A stretch of DNA of 64,000 nt from Sipunculus nudus (lineage: Eukaryota > Annelida > Sipuncula > Golfingiida > Sipunculidae): positions 44,645,676 through 44,709,675 of the forward strand of contig CM049311.1 of the NCBI GenBank assembly GCA_026874595.1, in the 5' to 3' direction. The notes below the pieces were generated by a model. It searched no databases, had not been told where the DNA came from, and worked only from the letters and a program-made list of their open reading frames with translations. A program made the position numbers and the translations under genes. Of this stretch, positions 47,936 to 59,843 are shown piece after piece. Position 1 is the first letter of the stretch. Each line of letters begins with the position of its first letter.

Positions 47936-48828
47936 TATATATATATATAATAGCATTTTAAAAAGTATTTGAATATAGCCCTGCAATAATAAAATACTAA
48001 ATATCTATTAATCAGGGGTTCCCTCCTGCCTAGAGACTTTGACAATTAGAATACAGGAACAGAACACAAAATATACAAAGTGGTGGCCCCCTGGCCATGA
48101 CACTAAGCTGAATTTGACACACAGGTAATGCATGTATTACTTTTTAATGTTATGATCTGGTAAAATATATTTGTTAAGGAACCTTGAACAATTATAGATT
48201 GACTTCTAGAGTACTCAAAATCGGGTGTTTTGTCCACATTTGCCCAAGACCTCCTTGAATTTTAAGTTTGATCAATATCCATGCGAAGAACCATGGTGAC
48301 CAAGGCATGTTCAGATACTGGAGCTTTTGTATCAAATTTTTTATTATTCTGAGCAACATAGCTAAGGATACGGATAAAAGAGACCTAATTTCAGGTTTCC
48401 AAGGAGATTTTTCATGGACCTCCCTGGATGTCAAGTAAGAAGATTCTGGGTCCAATGGTTATGATTCGTGCCCTGCTTTTGTATCAAATTTTCAATTATT
48501 CTAGGGGGTGCTTATAAGCCCCATAGCTCAGAGAAAATGGGTAACAGAGACCTAATTTCAGGTTTCAAAGGAGACTTTTCATGGTCCTCCTTAGATGTAA
48601 AGTTGAAGATTCTAGGTGGAATGGTTATGATTTGTGCCCTGCTTTGGTATCAAATTTTCAATTATTCTGGGGGGGGGGGGGGGTAACAGAGATCAAATTT
48701 CAGGTTTCTTTGGAGACTTTTTAATAGACCTCTCAGGATTTAAATTTCGAAGATTTTAGGTCCAGAGATAACAATTTGTGCCCTGTTAATAGATGACCAC
48801 CTCTTTTAAAGGTCTCAAGAATAGAGGA
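47936..48828 (+). repeat. Family A core units
   Basis: A diverged A 5' signature at about 48083 (GGCCCCCTGGCCATGACAC, TAAGCTGA). Three to four A-type core units follow from 48290 to 48800 (ATTATTCTGGGGG, GACCTAATTTCAGG, GAGACTTTTCATGG, TATGATTTGTGCCCTG), with a G run at 48668-48683. Unit length is about 180 bp. Confidence 0.6.
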
Positions 48829-51468
48829 ACAAGTGACCAATGGGTCATGACACTCAGCTGACTGACAAGTTGACAATTTGTCCTTGCAGAGGCAACTAAT
48901 TAAGATAATATAGGTGGCATCATAGTTCAGCTCAAGTGCATCAAGACCCATAAGCACACCAAATCCGATGACAATCCATCCAGCCGTTCCTGAGGAATCT
49001 GGCAATTTGTGTGTATTTTGCATTTTTTCTGGGGTGCTAAAACATGGCCTGTAACTCAAGAGAATATATGTCACAGTGACCTAATTTCAGGTTTCTGAGG
49101 AGAACTTTTGAAGAGCTCTCAAGATGTCAAGTAAGAAGAGTCTAGGTGAAGTGGTTATCATTTGTGCCCTGCTAACAGACGACTGCATCTTTAAAGGGTT
49201 TTTGAAAAGTTCAGAAAAAAAATTCTTAAAAATTGAAAACAAGGGACCTATGGGTCACTGTGCTCAGCTGACGTTAACCTTGAAGGCAAAAATCTAAAAT
49301 AATATCAAATGGAGATAAAGTGTAAGAGGAAGAGTTAATAAAGGCCATGGTTGGTTTATATGATTGGTTTGTATTGATGAGCAAGAAATTGTTGCAAAAA
49401 ATATTTTGTGACCTGACCATGTGTTTCCTAATGTTATAACTAAAGCATGTGAGCAGTTTGTGAACAAATGATCTGTACTATTACCATGATCATTAGTTGT
49501 TTTTTCGATTAACTGTTGACATTTCAGTAGTTTACACATTTGTTCAATTGGATCTATTTTTTTGTATAATATATATTATTAAATATATATGTATTTTTTT
49601 AATGAAATGTATACAGTTGAAATAGAGCTAATAAACAACATAAAACAGGGCAAACAAAGCCTGATCTCAAATTCTGCTGAGGCAGGAAAATAATGAACAA
49701 ATGTTTGTATTAAATCCTCATTTTTTTATCACATCAATTATTTTCTAATTTAAGTTTATATTTCTATACATTTCCAATTTAACATATATATCTGAATATA
49801 AAAGTTGATTCATAATTCTCAACTGCATCATCATAAATCTCAATCTTATCAGATAACACCACATCATGCATACAAATGTTTATTTATTTTTTACCACAAA
49901 AATAAATCTTTTAAATCTGCAAAACAATAGGTATCTAAAAATAATACCTGATTTAGATTTCACAATTTTTAATTGTGTCTTTATTTATCCATAATGTGCT
50001 TCATATTTTATAATAGTTTAAGCATACTGATGGGTTCAATTATATTTGTTAAAATCATTAAAAAAAAATTGATTTCTTAAAAAATGCTACATTACACAAC
50101 ATTGCATCTTCTTGATTACACCTGGAATTATTTTTTCAAGGAAAGTTTTTGCATATCGGAGTGGAAACAGCATTACAATTAAGGAGATACAGTGAAAACA
50201 ATAACAAATAGTGCATAACACATGGTGGGTTGGGTTTGCGGGGGGGGGGGGGGGGGGGGGGGGGGGGGTGATTGGGGTGGTGATATGAGAATAACTGTAC
50301 ACCTGTCAGAGCAGGGGATCTCCCCCAGTGACTGTAACAAATCAGAAACCCTGGCATAGCTGACTTCCAGTGACCTGGAGTGGGACCCTGTATCTGTAAT
50401 CAAAGCAAGTGACTACAGAAAAAAAAATCAATAACTAGCTTAATTTTCAAGCTTTTATTTTCAAATTTCAGATTTAGACAAACTAAATATTTATGTTTAC
50501 ATGCTGTAAAAATTAAATCAATGGTGCTTACAGGAAAAAAACGTGCCATGGTCAAAGTTGGGCAAAATTTAAGGTACTGATTTTTTTTTTAAGCTAATAA
50601 CTTAAAAAATTTACAAAATTCAGATCTAATTTTCGATAAAACAATTGAATCTTAATTAAACATAGTTATATACTTGAGAAAATAGACTCTAGTTTCAAAA
50701 TTTTTCATGTTAAGTGAGTTATTATTTTTCCTGATTTTTTACAAAGTCCATTATGTTTGGGCCCATAACTTAAAGAATTTATACTTTACAGACTTAATTT
50801 CTTGCATGTACATAGGAACTATATAGAGGAATATTTATGGTAAATATGAGGAAAAACAGATGAGTGGTTTTGATATTAGGCAGTCCTGAAGTGTGAAAAT
50901 AGGATTTTAATAAAAAATTGAGGTTTTTCCTTAATTTCTCAAAGGAATAAAGTCGCAAAGACCCAGTTTTCAGCTTGGTAGGAGATCTTGGGGACATCTA
51001 ACATTATGCTGAATTTTGGATTCCTAGGTCTTACGGTTTCAAAACGTGCCACATCTACGGACGGACGGACGGACGGACGGACGGACGGACAGACGGACGG
51101 ACGACGGACAATGGACCACGACTATAGCTCAGATGACTTATAGTCAGCTGAGCTAAAAAACAAAAAATCCAGGTGGCACAACTAGTCTGCAGGAACTGAT
51201 GATACACTCCATAATCAATATGCATACATAAAATCATGGTGATCAATGCACGGGTTTTTCAGATACTGGAGCTTTTGTATCAAACTTTTAAATATTCTGG
51301 GGGAATTGCTGAGCCCCATAGCTCATAGGATATGGGTAACAGAGACCTAATTTCAGGTTTCCAAGGAAACTTTTAAAGGACCTTTCTGGATGTCAAGTTA
51401 GAAGTTTCTAGATACAGTGGTTATGATTTGTGCCCTGTTAACAGACACCCCCATCTTTTAGGGTTTCA
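48829..51468 (+). mobile_element. Family A element interrupted by another A element
   Basis: Starts ACAAGTGACCAATGGGTCAT then GACACTCAGCTGA. Core DNA runs to 49238 and resumes at 51160 (CCAGGTGGCACAACTAGTC), continuing with A-type core units to 51465. The break reads ATTGAAAA | insert | ACAAAAAATCCAGGTGG, matching ATCGAAAAACTACAGGTGG at 12352, so the inner copy can be lifted out cleanly. The outer element's own 3' end is missing, cut by the B element at 51469. Confidence 0.6.
49239..51159 (+). mobile_element. Family A element, complete copy nested in A
   Basis: Same ends and interior as 8552-10466: ACAAGGGACCTATGGGTCAC, GCTCAGCTGA; ACGG run (about 51057-51112); stem TAGCTCAGATGACT / AGTCAGCTGAGCTA; AAAAA. 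The G run at the same internal position is 29 bases here (50240-50268) against 16 in the other copy. No ORF of note. Confidence 0.8.
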
Positions 51469-51755
51469 ACAAGGCCTACAGGCCTAATGCGAACCTGTGC
51501 AAAGTTTAGGAGTATGAATGGAGGTTTATTTTTAAAATTTAATATTGATCCTCCTAAGTCCTGCATATCTACCTTAGTCATTATGATTTCAGCAAAATGG
51601 ACCTTTCTGACCTGCAAGTTTCGGACTAGGACATTTTAAAACCAGAATATGGGTAGTCGACAAGCCACTAAGTGTATCCACAGAAATCTGAGTGGGACGG
51701 GTGAAGTGAGGCATGGATTAAGTGGCAAGGGGAATACAGCATGGTGTGTTGCATA

Positions 51756-54700
51756 TAAGCATGGATGTCTGCAGCTTAAACGTGAATGTAGGTGGTGCCA
51801 ACTGTCATAAAATCGAGAAAATTGTCAAGGATGTATAAACCTGCAAAATTTTTAGGTGGATAAGTCAAACCACTGCCGAGATATGAGTGATTTTATCCCA
51901 AGGCAGATCAACAGATGGATGCTGTGCATAAGTGGTTGCAGGTGGCGCCAAGAGCTATGTGAGATCTATACACATGCAAAATTTAGGCCTAATCGGTCAA
52001 ACGGTTCCCGAGATATGAGCTTGAATGTCTGCATAGTAAATGTGAATGTAGGTGGTGCAACCTGTCATAAAATCGAGAAAGCTGTCCAGGATGTATAAAC
52101 CTGCAAAATTTCAGGTGGATAAGTCAAACCACTGCTGAGATATGAGTGATTTTAACCTAAGGCAGATGAACAGATGGATGTTGTGCATAAATGGTTGCAG
52201 GTGGCACCACCAGTTTTGCCTATGATGAAGAGCTATGTGAGATCTAGACACATGCAAAATTTTGGCTCAATCGGTAAAATGGTTCCCGAGATATGAGCTT
52301 GAATGTCTGCATAGTAAATGTGAATGTAGGTGGCGCCACCTGTCATAAAATCAAGAAAGCTGTCCAGGATGTATAAACCTGCAAAATTTCAGGTGGATAA
52401 GTCAAACCACTGCTGAGATTTGAGTGATTTTAACCTAAGGCAGATGAACATATGGACGCTGTGCATAAATGGTTGCAGGTGGCACCACCAGTTTTGCCTA
52501 TGATGAACAGCTATGTGAGATCTAGACACATGCAAAATTTTGGCCTAATTGGTCAAACGGTTCCCGAGATATGAGCTTGAATGTCTGCAGAGTAAATGTG
52601 AATGTAGGTGGCGACACCTGTCATAAAATCAAGAAACCTTCCAAGATGTATAGACCTGCAAAATTTCAGGTGGATAAGTCAAACCACTGCCGAGATATGA
52701 GTGATTTTATCCCAAGGCAGATCAACAGATGGATGCTGTGCATAAGTGGTTGCAGGTGGCGCCAAGAGCTATGTGAGATCTATACACATGCAAAATTTAG
52801 GCCTAATCGGTCAAAACAGTTCCCGAGATATGAGCTTGGATGTCTGCAGAGTAAATATGAATGTAGGTGACGACACCTGTCATAAAATCGAGAAAGCTGT
52901 CAAGGATGTAAAATACCTGCAAAATTTCAGGTGGATAAGTCAAACCACTGCTGAGATATGAGTGATTTTAACCTAAGTCAGATGAACAGATGGATGTTGT
53001 GCATAAATGGTTGCAGGTGGCACCACCAGTTTTGCCTATGATGAAGAGCTATGTGAGATCTATACACATGCAAAATTTTGGCCCAATCAGTCAAATGGTT
53101 CCCGAGATATGAGCTTGGATGTCTGCAGAGTAAATGTGAATGTAGGTGGCGCCACCTGTCATAAAATCGAGAAACCTGTCCATGATGTATAAACCTGCGA
53201 AATTTCAGGTGGATAAGTCAAACCACTGCTGAGATATGAGCCATTTTATCCCAAGGCAGATGAACAGATGGACGCTGTGCATAAGTGGTTGCAGATGGCG
53301 CCACCAGTTTTGCCTATGATGAAGAGCTATGTGAGATCTAGACACATGCAAAATTTTGGCCTAATCTGTCAAACGGTTCCCGAGATATGAGCTTGGATGT
53401 CTGCAGAGTAAATGTGAATGATGGTGGCGCCACCTGTCACAAAATCGAGAAAGCTGTGCAGGATGTATAAACCTGCAAAATTTCAGGTGGATAAGTCAAA
53501 CCACTGCTGAGATTTGAGTAATATTATCCCAAGGCAGATGAACAGATGGACGCTGTGCATAAATGGTTGCAGGTGGCACCAGTTTTACCTATGATGAAGA
53601 GCTATGTGAGATCTATACACAAACAAAATTTTGGTCCAATCGGTCAAACAGTTCCCGAGATACGAGCTTGAATGTCCGCATAGTAAATGTGAATGTAGGT
53701 GGTGCAACCTGTCATAAAATCGAGAAAGCTGTCCAGGATGTATAAACCTGCAAAATTTCATGTGGATAAGTCAAACCACTGCTGAGATATGAGTGATTTT
53801 AACCTAAGGCAGATGAACAGATGGATGTTGTGCATAAATGGTTGCAGGTGGAACCACCAGTTTTGCCTATGATGAAGAGCTATGTGAGATCTATACACAT
53901 GCAAAATTTTGGCCCAATCAGTCAAATGGTTCCCGAGATATGAGCTTGGATGTCTGCAGAGTAAATGTGAATGTAGGTGGCGCCACCTGTCATAAAATCG
54001 AGAAACCTGTCCATGATGTATAAACCTGCAAAATTTCAGGTGGATAAGTCAAACCACTGCTGAGATATGAGCCATTTTATCCCAAGGCAGATGAACAGAT
54101 GGACGCTGTGCATAAGTGGTTGCAGATGGCGCCACCAGTTTTGCCTATGATGAAGAGCTATGTGAGATCTAGACACATGCAAAATTTTGGCCTAATCTGT
54201 CAAACGGTTCCTGAGATATGAGCTTGAATGTCTGCAGAGTAAATGTGAATGTAGGTGGCGACACCTGTCATAAAATCAAGAAACATGTCCAAGATGTATA
54301 AAACTGCAAAATTTCAGGTGGATTAGTCAAACCACTGCTGAGATATGAGTGATTTTATCCAAAGGCAGATGAACAGATGGACGCTGTGCATAAGTGATTG
54401 CAGGTGGCACCACCAGTTTTGCCTATGATGAAGAGCTATGTAAGATCTATACACATGCAAAATTTTGGCCCTATTGGTCAAACGGTTCCCGAGATATGAG
54501 CTTGGATGTCTGCAGAGTAAATGTGAATGATGGTGGCGCCACCTGTCACAAAATCAAGAAAGCTGTGCAGGATGTATAAACCTGCAAAATTTCAGGTGGA
54601 TAAGTCAAACCACTGCTGAGAATTGAGTAATATTATCCCAAGGCAGATGAACAGATGGACGCTGTGCATAAATGGTTGCAGGTGGCACCACCAGTTTTAC

Positions 54701-56850
54701 CTATGATGAAGAGCTATGTGAGATCTATACACAAACAAAATTTTGGCCCAATCGGTCAAACAGTTCCCGAGATACGAGCTTGAATGTCCGCATAGTAAAT
54801 GTGAATGTAGGTGGTGCAACCTGTCATAAAATCGAGAAAGCTGTCCAGGATGTATAAACCTGCAAAATTTCATGTGGACAAGTCAAACCACTGCTGAGAT
54901 ATGAGTGATTTTAACCTAAGGCAGATGAACAGATGGATGTTGTGCATAAATGGTTGCAGGTGGCACCACCAGTTTTGCCTATGAAGAAGAGCTATGTGAG
55001 ATCTATACACATGCAAAATTTTGGCCCAATCGGTCAAAAGGTTCCCGAGATATGAGCTTGAATGTCCGCATAGTAAATGTGAATGTAGGTGGTGCAACCT
55101 GTCATAAAATCAAGAAAGCTGTCCAGGATGTATAAACCTGCAAAATTTCAGGTGGATAAGTCAAACCACTGCTGAGATATGAGTGATTTTAACCTAAGGC
55201 AGATGAACAGATGGACGCTGTGTATAAATGGTTGCAGGTGGCACCACCAGTTTTGCCTATGATGAAGAGCTAAGTGAGATCTAGACACATGCAAAATTTT
55301 GGCCTAATCTGTCAAACGGTTCCTGAGATATGAGCTTGAATGTCTGCAGAGTAAATGTGAATGTAGGTGGCGACACCTGTCATAAAATCAAGAAACATGT
55401 CCAAGATGTATAAAACTGCAAAATTTCAGGTGGATTAGTCAAACCACTGCTGAGATATGAGTGATTTTATCCCAAGGCAGATGAACAGATGGACGCTGTG
55501 CATAAATGGTTGCAGGTGGCACCACAAGTTGTCTATGATGAAGAGCTATGTGAGATCTATACACAAACAAAATTTTGTCCCAATCGGTCAAACAGTTCCC
55601 GAGATACGAGCTTGAATGTCCGCATAGTAAATGTGAATGTAGGTGGTGCAACCTGTCATAAAATCGAGAAAGCTGTCCAGGATGTATAAACCTGCAAAAT
55701 TTCATGTGGATAAGTCAAACCACTGCTGAGATATGAGTGATTTTAACCTAAGGCAGATGAACAGATGGATGTTGTGCATAAATGGTTGCAGGTGGCACCA
55801 CCAGTTTTGCCTATGAAGAAGAGCTATGTGAGATCTAGACACATGCAAAATTTTGGCCCAATCGGTCAAAAGGTTCCCGAGATATGAGCTTGAATGTCTG
55901 CATAGTAAATGTGAATGTAGGTGGTGCAACCTGTCCCAAAATCAAGAAAGCTGTCCAGGATGTATAAACCTGCAAAATTTCAGGTGGATAAGTCAAACCA
56001 CTGCTGAGATATGAGTGATTTTAACCTAAGGCAGATGAACAGATGGACGCTGTGTATAAATGGTTGCAGGTGGCACCACCAGTTTTGCCTATGATGAAGA
56101 GCTAAGTGAGATCTAGACACATGCAAAATTTTGGCTCAATCGGTCAAAAGGTTCCCGAGATATGAGCTTGAATGTCTGCAGAGTAAATGTGAATGTAGGT
56201 GGCGCCACCTGTCATAAAATCAAGAAAGCTGTCCAGGATGTATAAACCTGATTTTAACCTAAGGCAGATGAACAGATGGACGCTGTGCATAAATGGTTGC
56301 AGGTGGCACCACCAGTTTTGCCTATGATGAACAGCTATGTGAGATCTAGACACATGCAAAATTTTGGCCTAATTGGTCAAACGGTTCCAGAGATATGAGC
56401 TTGAATGTCTGCAGAGTAAATGTGAATGTAGGTGGCGACACCTGTCATAAAATCAAGAAACCTTCCAGGATGTATAAAACTGCAAAATTTCAGGTGGACA
56501 AGTCAAACCACTGCTAAGATATGAGTGATTTTATCCAAAGGCAGATGAACAGATGGAGGCTGTGCATAAGTGGTTGCAGGTGGCACCACCAGTTTTGCCT
56601 ATGATTAAGAGCTATGTGAGATCTAGACACATGCAAAATTTTGGCCCTATCGGTCAAACGGTTCCCGAGATATGAGCTTGGATGTCTGCAGAGTAAATGT
56701 GAATATAGGTGGCGCCACCTGTCATTTAAACGAGAAAGCTGTCCAGGATGTATAAACCTGCAAAATTTCAGGTGGATAAGTCAAACCACTGCTGAGATAT
56801 GAGTAATATTATCCCAAGGCAGATGAACAGATGGACGCTGTGTAAAAATG
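51756..56850 (+). repeat. 278-bp dimeric satellite array, about 19 units
   Basis: Units start near AATGTAGGTGGCGCCACC at roughly 51784, 52043, 52322, 52602, 52860, 53139, 53417 and so on to 56703; most are 277-280 bp, two are shorter (258 and 235). Each unit holds two diverged monomers of about 150 and 128 bp. Each monomer opens with a GGTGGCGCCACC box and contains a TGCAAAATTT and a GAGATATGAG motif. Higher-order copies: 53007-53192 equals 53838-54023 (three units apart), and 53563-53745 is near-identical to 54672-54857 (four units apart). The unit is not a multiple of three, and the short frames repeat in every unit without a continuous ORF. Confidence 0.92.
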
Positions 56851-57344
56851 GTTGCAGGTGGCGCCACCATTTTTAGTGTATGTTATAAAGCTATCAAAGG
56901 GCTACATTTGTGCAAAATTTTTAGCCTGATCGGTCAAACGGTTTCCGAGATATGTGGGTTTATGTGTGGAAAAAGACGCACAAATGAACACTGGGCAGCA
57001 AGGAAAGGTCAGATGTCAACCAAAAATGAAGGCACAGCACATGTGACCTGATGATAAACCCGATTTGCTTAAAATGCAACCCAAGTTTTTTTCAAACAGT
57101 TGAAAGATATAGTTCCAATAATCTGGGAATTCTGCATCTAAACATTGTATCCAGACGTCTAGACGCTGTGTCTAGACGTCTAGACACATTGTCTAGACAT
57201 CCCCCCCCCCCCCGCCAGGTCAGTTGCCATGGTGATGTCTGGACCCCACCTGTTTGTACTGAGTGACCTCTTGACTTGGCTGCATGAAGTCAAATCTATT
57301 TTCAAATACAGAAAGCCTTTTTCAATTGGCTACAATGCTTTTTT

Positions 57345-59843
57345 AGCCCTCAGGCTGATGGGCTATTGTTGTCACCCAAGCTGTCCGTCCGTCCGGCGTC
57401 TGTTAACTTTTACCTTGTGAGCGGGATATCTTGAAAAGGATTCACCGTCAGAATTTTATTTCCTCGGGAGAGATGTATATCGACAAAATCTCGGTCAAGT
57501 TCGAAGATGGGTGACCTTGACCTATTTTTCTACATTTTAGAGCTGATTATAGAAAAACACTTAGATGCTTATTACTCAGGAACCATTTGGTGGATTTTCA
57601 CAAAACTTGCTATGATTATTGGGACTGATAATCTGTACCTGCTACACAAGTTTGGTGGCGCCACCTACAATTTCTGATTTTTAATGAATTTTTATCGGAT
57701 TTTTCAACTTTGGGCTTGTGAGCGGGATATCTCTAAAAGGTTTCACCGTAGGAATTTTATTTTCTCAGTGAAAATATATATTGACAAAATCTTGGTCAAG
57801 TTCAAAGATGGGTGACCTTGACCTATTTTTCTTCTTTTTAGAGCTGATTATAGAAAAAAAAATTAGAAGCTTATTTCTCAGGAACCATTGGCTGGATTTT
57901 CACAATACTTACTATGATCATAGGGAGTGATGATCTGTAACTGCCACACAAGTTTGGGGGCGCCACCTGCAATTTCTGATTTTTAATGAATTTTTCTTGG
58001 ATTTTTCAACTTTGGCCTTGTGAGCGGGATATCTCTAAAAGGATTCACAATCTCAGTCAAGTTTGAAGATGGGTGACCTTGACCTATTTTTCTACATTTT
58101 AGAGCTGATTATAGAAAAACACTTAGATGCTTATTACTCAGGAACCATTTGGTGGATTTTCACAAAACTTACTATGATTATTGGGACTGATAGTCTGTAC
58201 CTGCTATACAAGTTTGGTGGCGCCACCTACAATTTCTGATTTTAATGAATTTTTATCTGATTTTTCAACTTTTTCAACTCGAAAAAGATCCAACGTTTTA
58301 TTTTTTCGGTGAAGATGTATATTGACAAAATCTCGGTCAAGTTCGAAGATGGGTGACCTTGACCAATTTTCTACATTTTAGAGCTGATTATAGAAAAAAC
58401 ATTTAGAATCTTATTTCTCTGGAACCATTGGATTCGATTTTCACAATACTTACTATGGTCATAGGAACTGATGGTGTGTAACTGCTGCACAAGTTGGGGG
58501 CGCCACCTGCAATTTCTGATTTTTTATTGAATTTTTCTTGGATTTTTCAACTTTGGCCTTGTGAGAGGGATATCTCTAAAAGGATTCACAATAGGAATTT
58601 TATTTCTTTGGTGAAGATGTATATTGACAAAAATCTCGTTCATGTTCGAAGATGGATGACCTTGACCTACTTTTCAAGGTCACAGAGCTGATAATAGAAT
58701 AAAACTTAGAAGCTTATTTTTCAGGAAGCATTTGGTGGATTGTTATGAATCATAGTACATACCTCTCCATTTTAAATTTATAACTGAGACATGTACAGAT
58801 ATACATCCATGTGAGAACAGATATTTAGTACTTGTTACTGTTACCACCTTTAAACACTGTTCTTTTGGCTGAGGGCTTTTGTCAGCTTTTGCTGATATTC
58901 TAGTTACAGTAATACAACTCTAATTAATCAGAATTTTATTTTTTCGGTGAAGATGTATATTGACAAAATCTCAGTCAAGTTTGAAGATGGGTGACCTTGA
59001 CCTATTTTTCTACGTTTTAGAGTTGATTATAGAAAAAACATTTTGAGGCTTATTACTCAGGAACCATTCGGTGGATTTTCACAAAACTTGCTATGATTAT
59101 TGGGACTGATAATCTGTACCTGCTACACAAGTTTGGTGGCGCCACCTACAATTTCTGATTTTTAATGAATTTTTATCGGATTTTTCAACTTTGGGCTTGT
59201 GAGCAAGATATCTCTAAAAGGTTTCACCGTAGGAATTTTATTTTCTCAGTGAAGATGTATATTGACAAAATCTCAGTCAAGTTTGAAGATGGGTGACCTT
59301 GACCTATTTTTCTACGTTTTAGAGTTGATTATAGAAAAAACATTTTGAGGCTTATTTCTCAGGAACCATTGGGTGGATTTTCACAATACTTACTATGATC
59401 ATAGGGACTGATGGTCTGTAACTGCTGCACAAGTTTGGGGGCGCCACCTGCAATTTCTGATTTTTTAATGAATTTTTATCGGATTTTTCAATTTTGGCCT
59501 TGTGAGCAGGATATCTCTAAAAGGATTCACAATAGGAATTTTATTTTTTTGGTGAAGATGCATATCAACAAAATCTCAGTCAAGTTCGAAGATGGATGAC
59601 CTTGACCTGCTTTTCAAGGTCACAGAGCTTATAATAGAATAAAACTTAGAAGCTTATTTTCAGGAAGCATTTGATGGATTGTTATGAGTCATGGTACATA
59701 CCTCTCCATTTTAAATTTATAACTGAGACATGTACAGATATACATCCATGTGAGAACAGATATTTAGTACTTGTCACTGTTACCACCTCTAAACACTGTT
59801 CTTTTGGCTGAGGGCTTTTGTCAGCTTCTGCTGATATTCTAGT
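57345..59843 (-). mobile_element. Family C element, partial tandem pair, nested in B
   Basis: Read on the minus strand, the 5' end is CTAGAATATCAGC-AAAA-GCTGA then AGCCCTCAGCC. The 3' end has an ACGG-type run (plus-strand GTCCGTCCGTCCGG, 57385-57398), then AGCCCATCAG / CCTGAGGGCT at the terminus. Core units of about 300 bp carry GGCGCCACC boxes at 57654, 57959, 58218, 58499, 59137 and 59439 and the phrase ATGGGTGACCTTGACC. A second 5' end lies inside (58865-58903), so one full and one 3'-truncated copy lie head to tail. The host B sequence is intact on either side, and the empty site survives at about 3290. Confidence 0.75.

Noticed and set aside
50087-50403. Pro-rich ORFs in three frames
   Set aside because: Translation of the complementary C run; all three frames are open only because of homopolymer sequence.
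51856-57050. Many 60-100 residue ORFs with the same peptide in the 278-bp array and its relatives
   Set aside because: The unit is not a multiple of three, the same short frame recurs in each unit with stops, and the same phrases appear in non-coding elements throughout the window.
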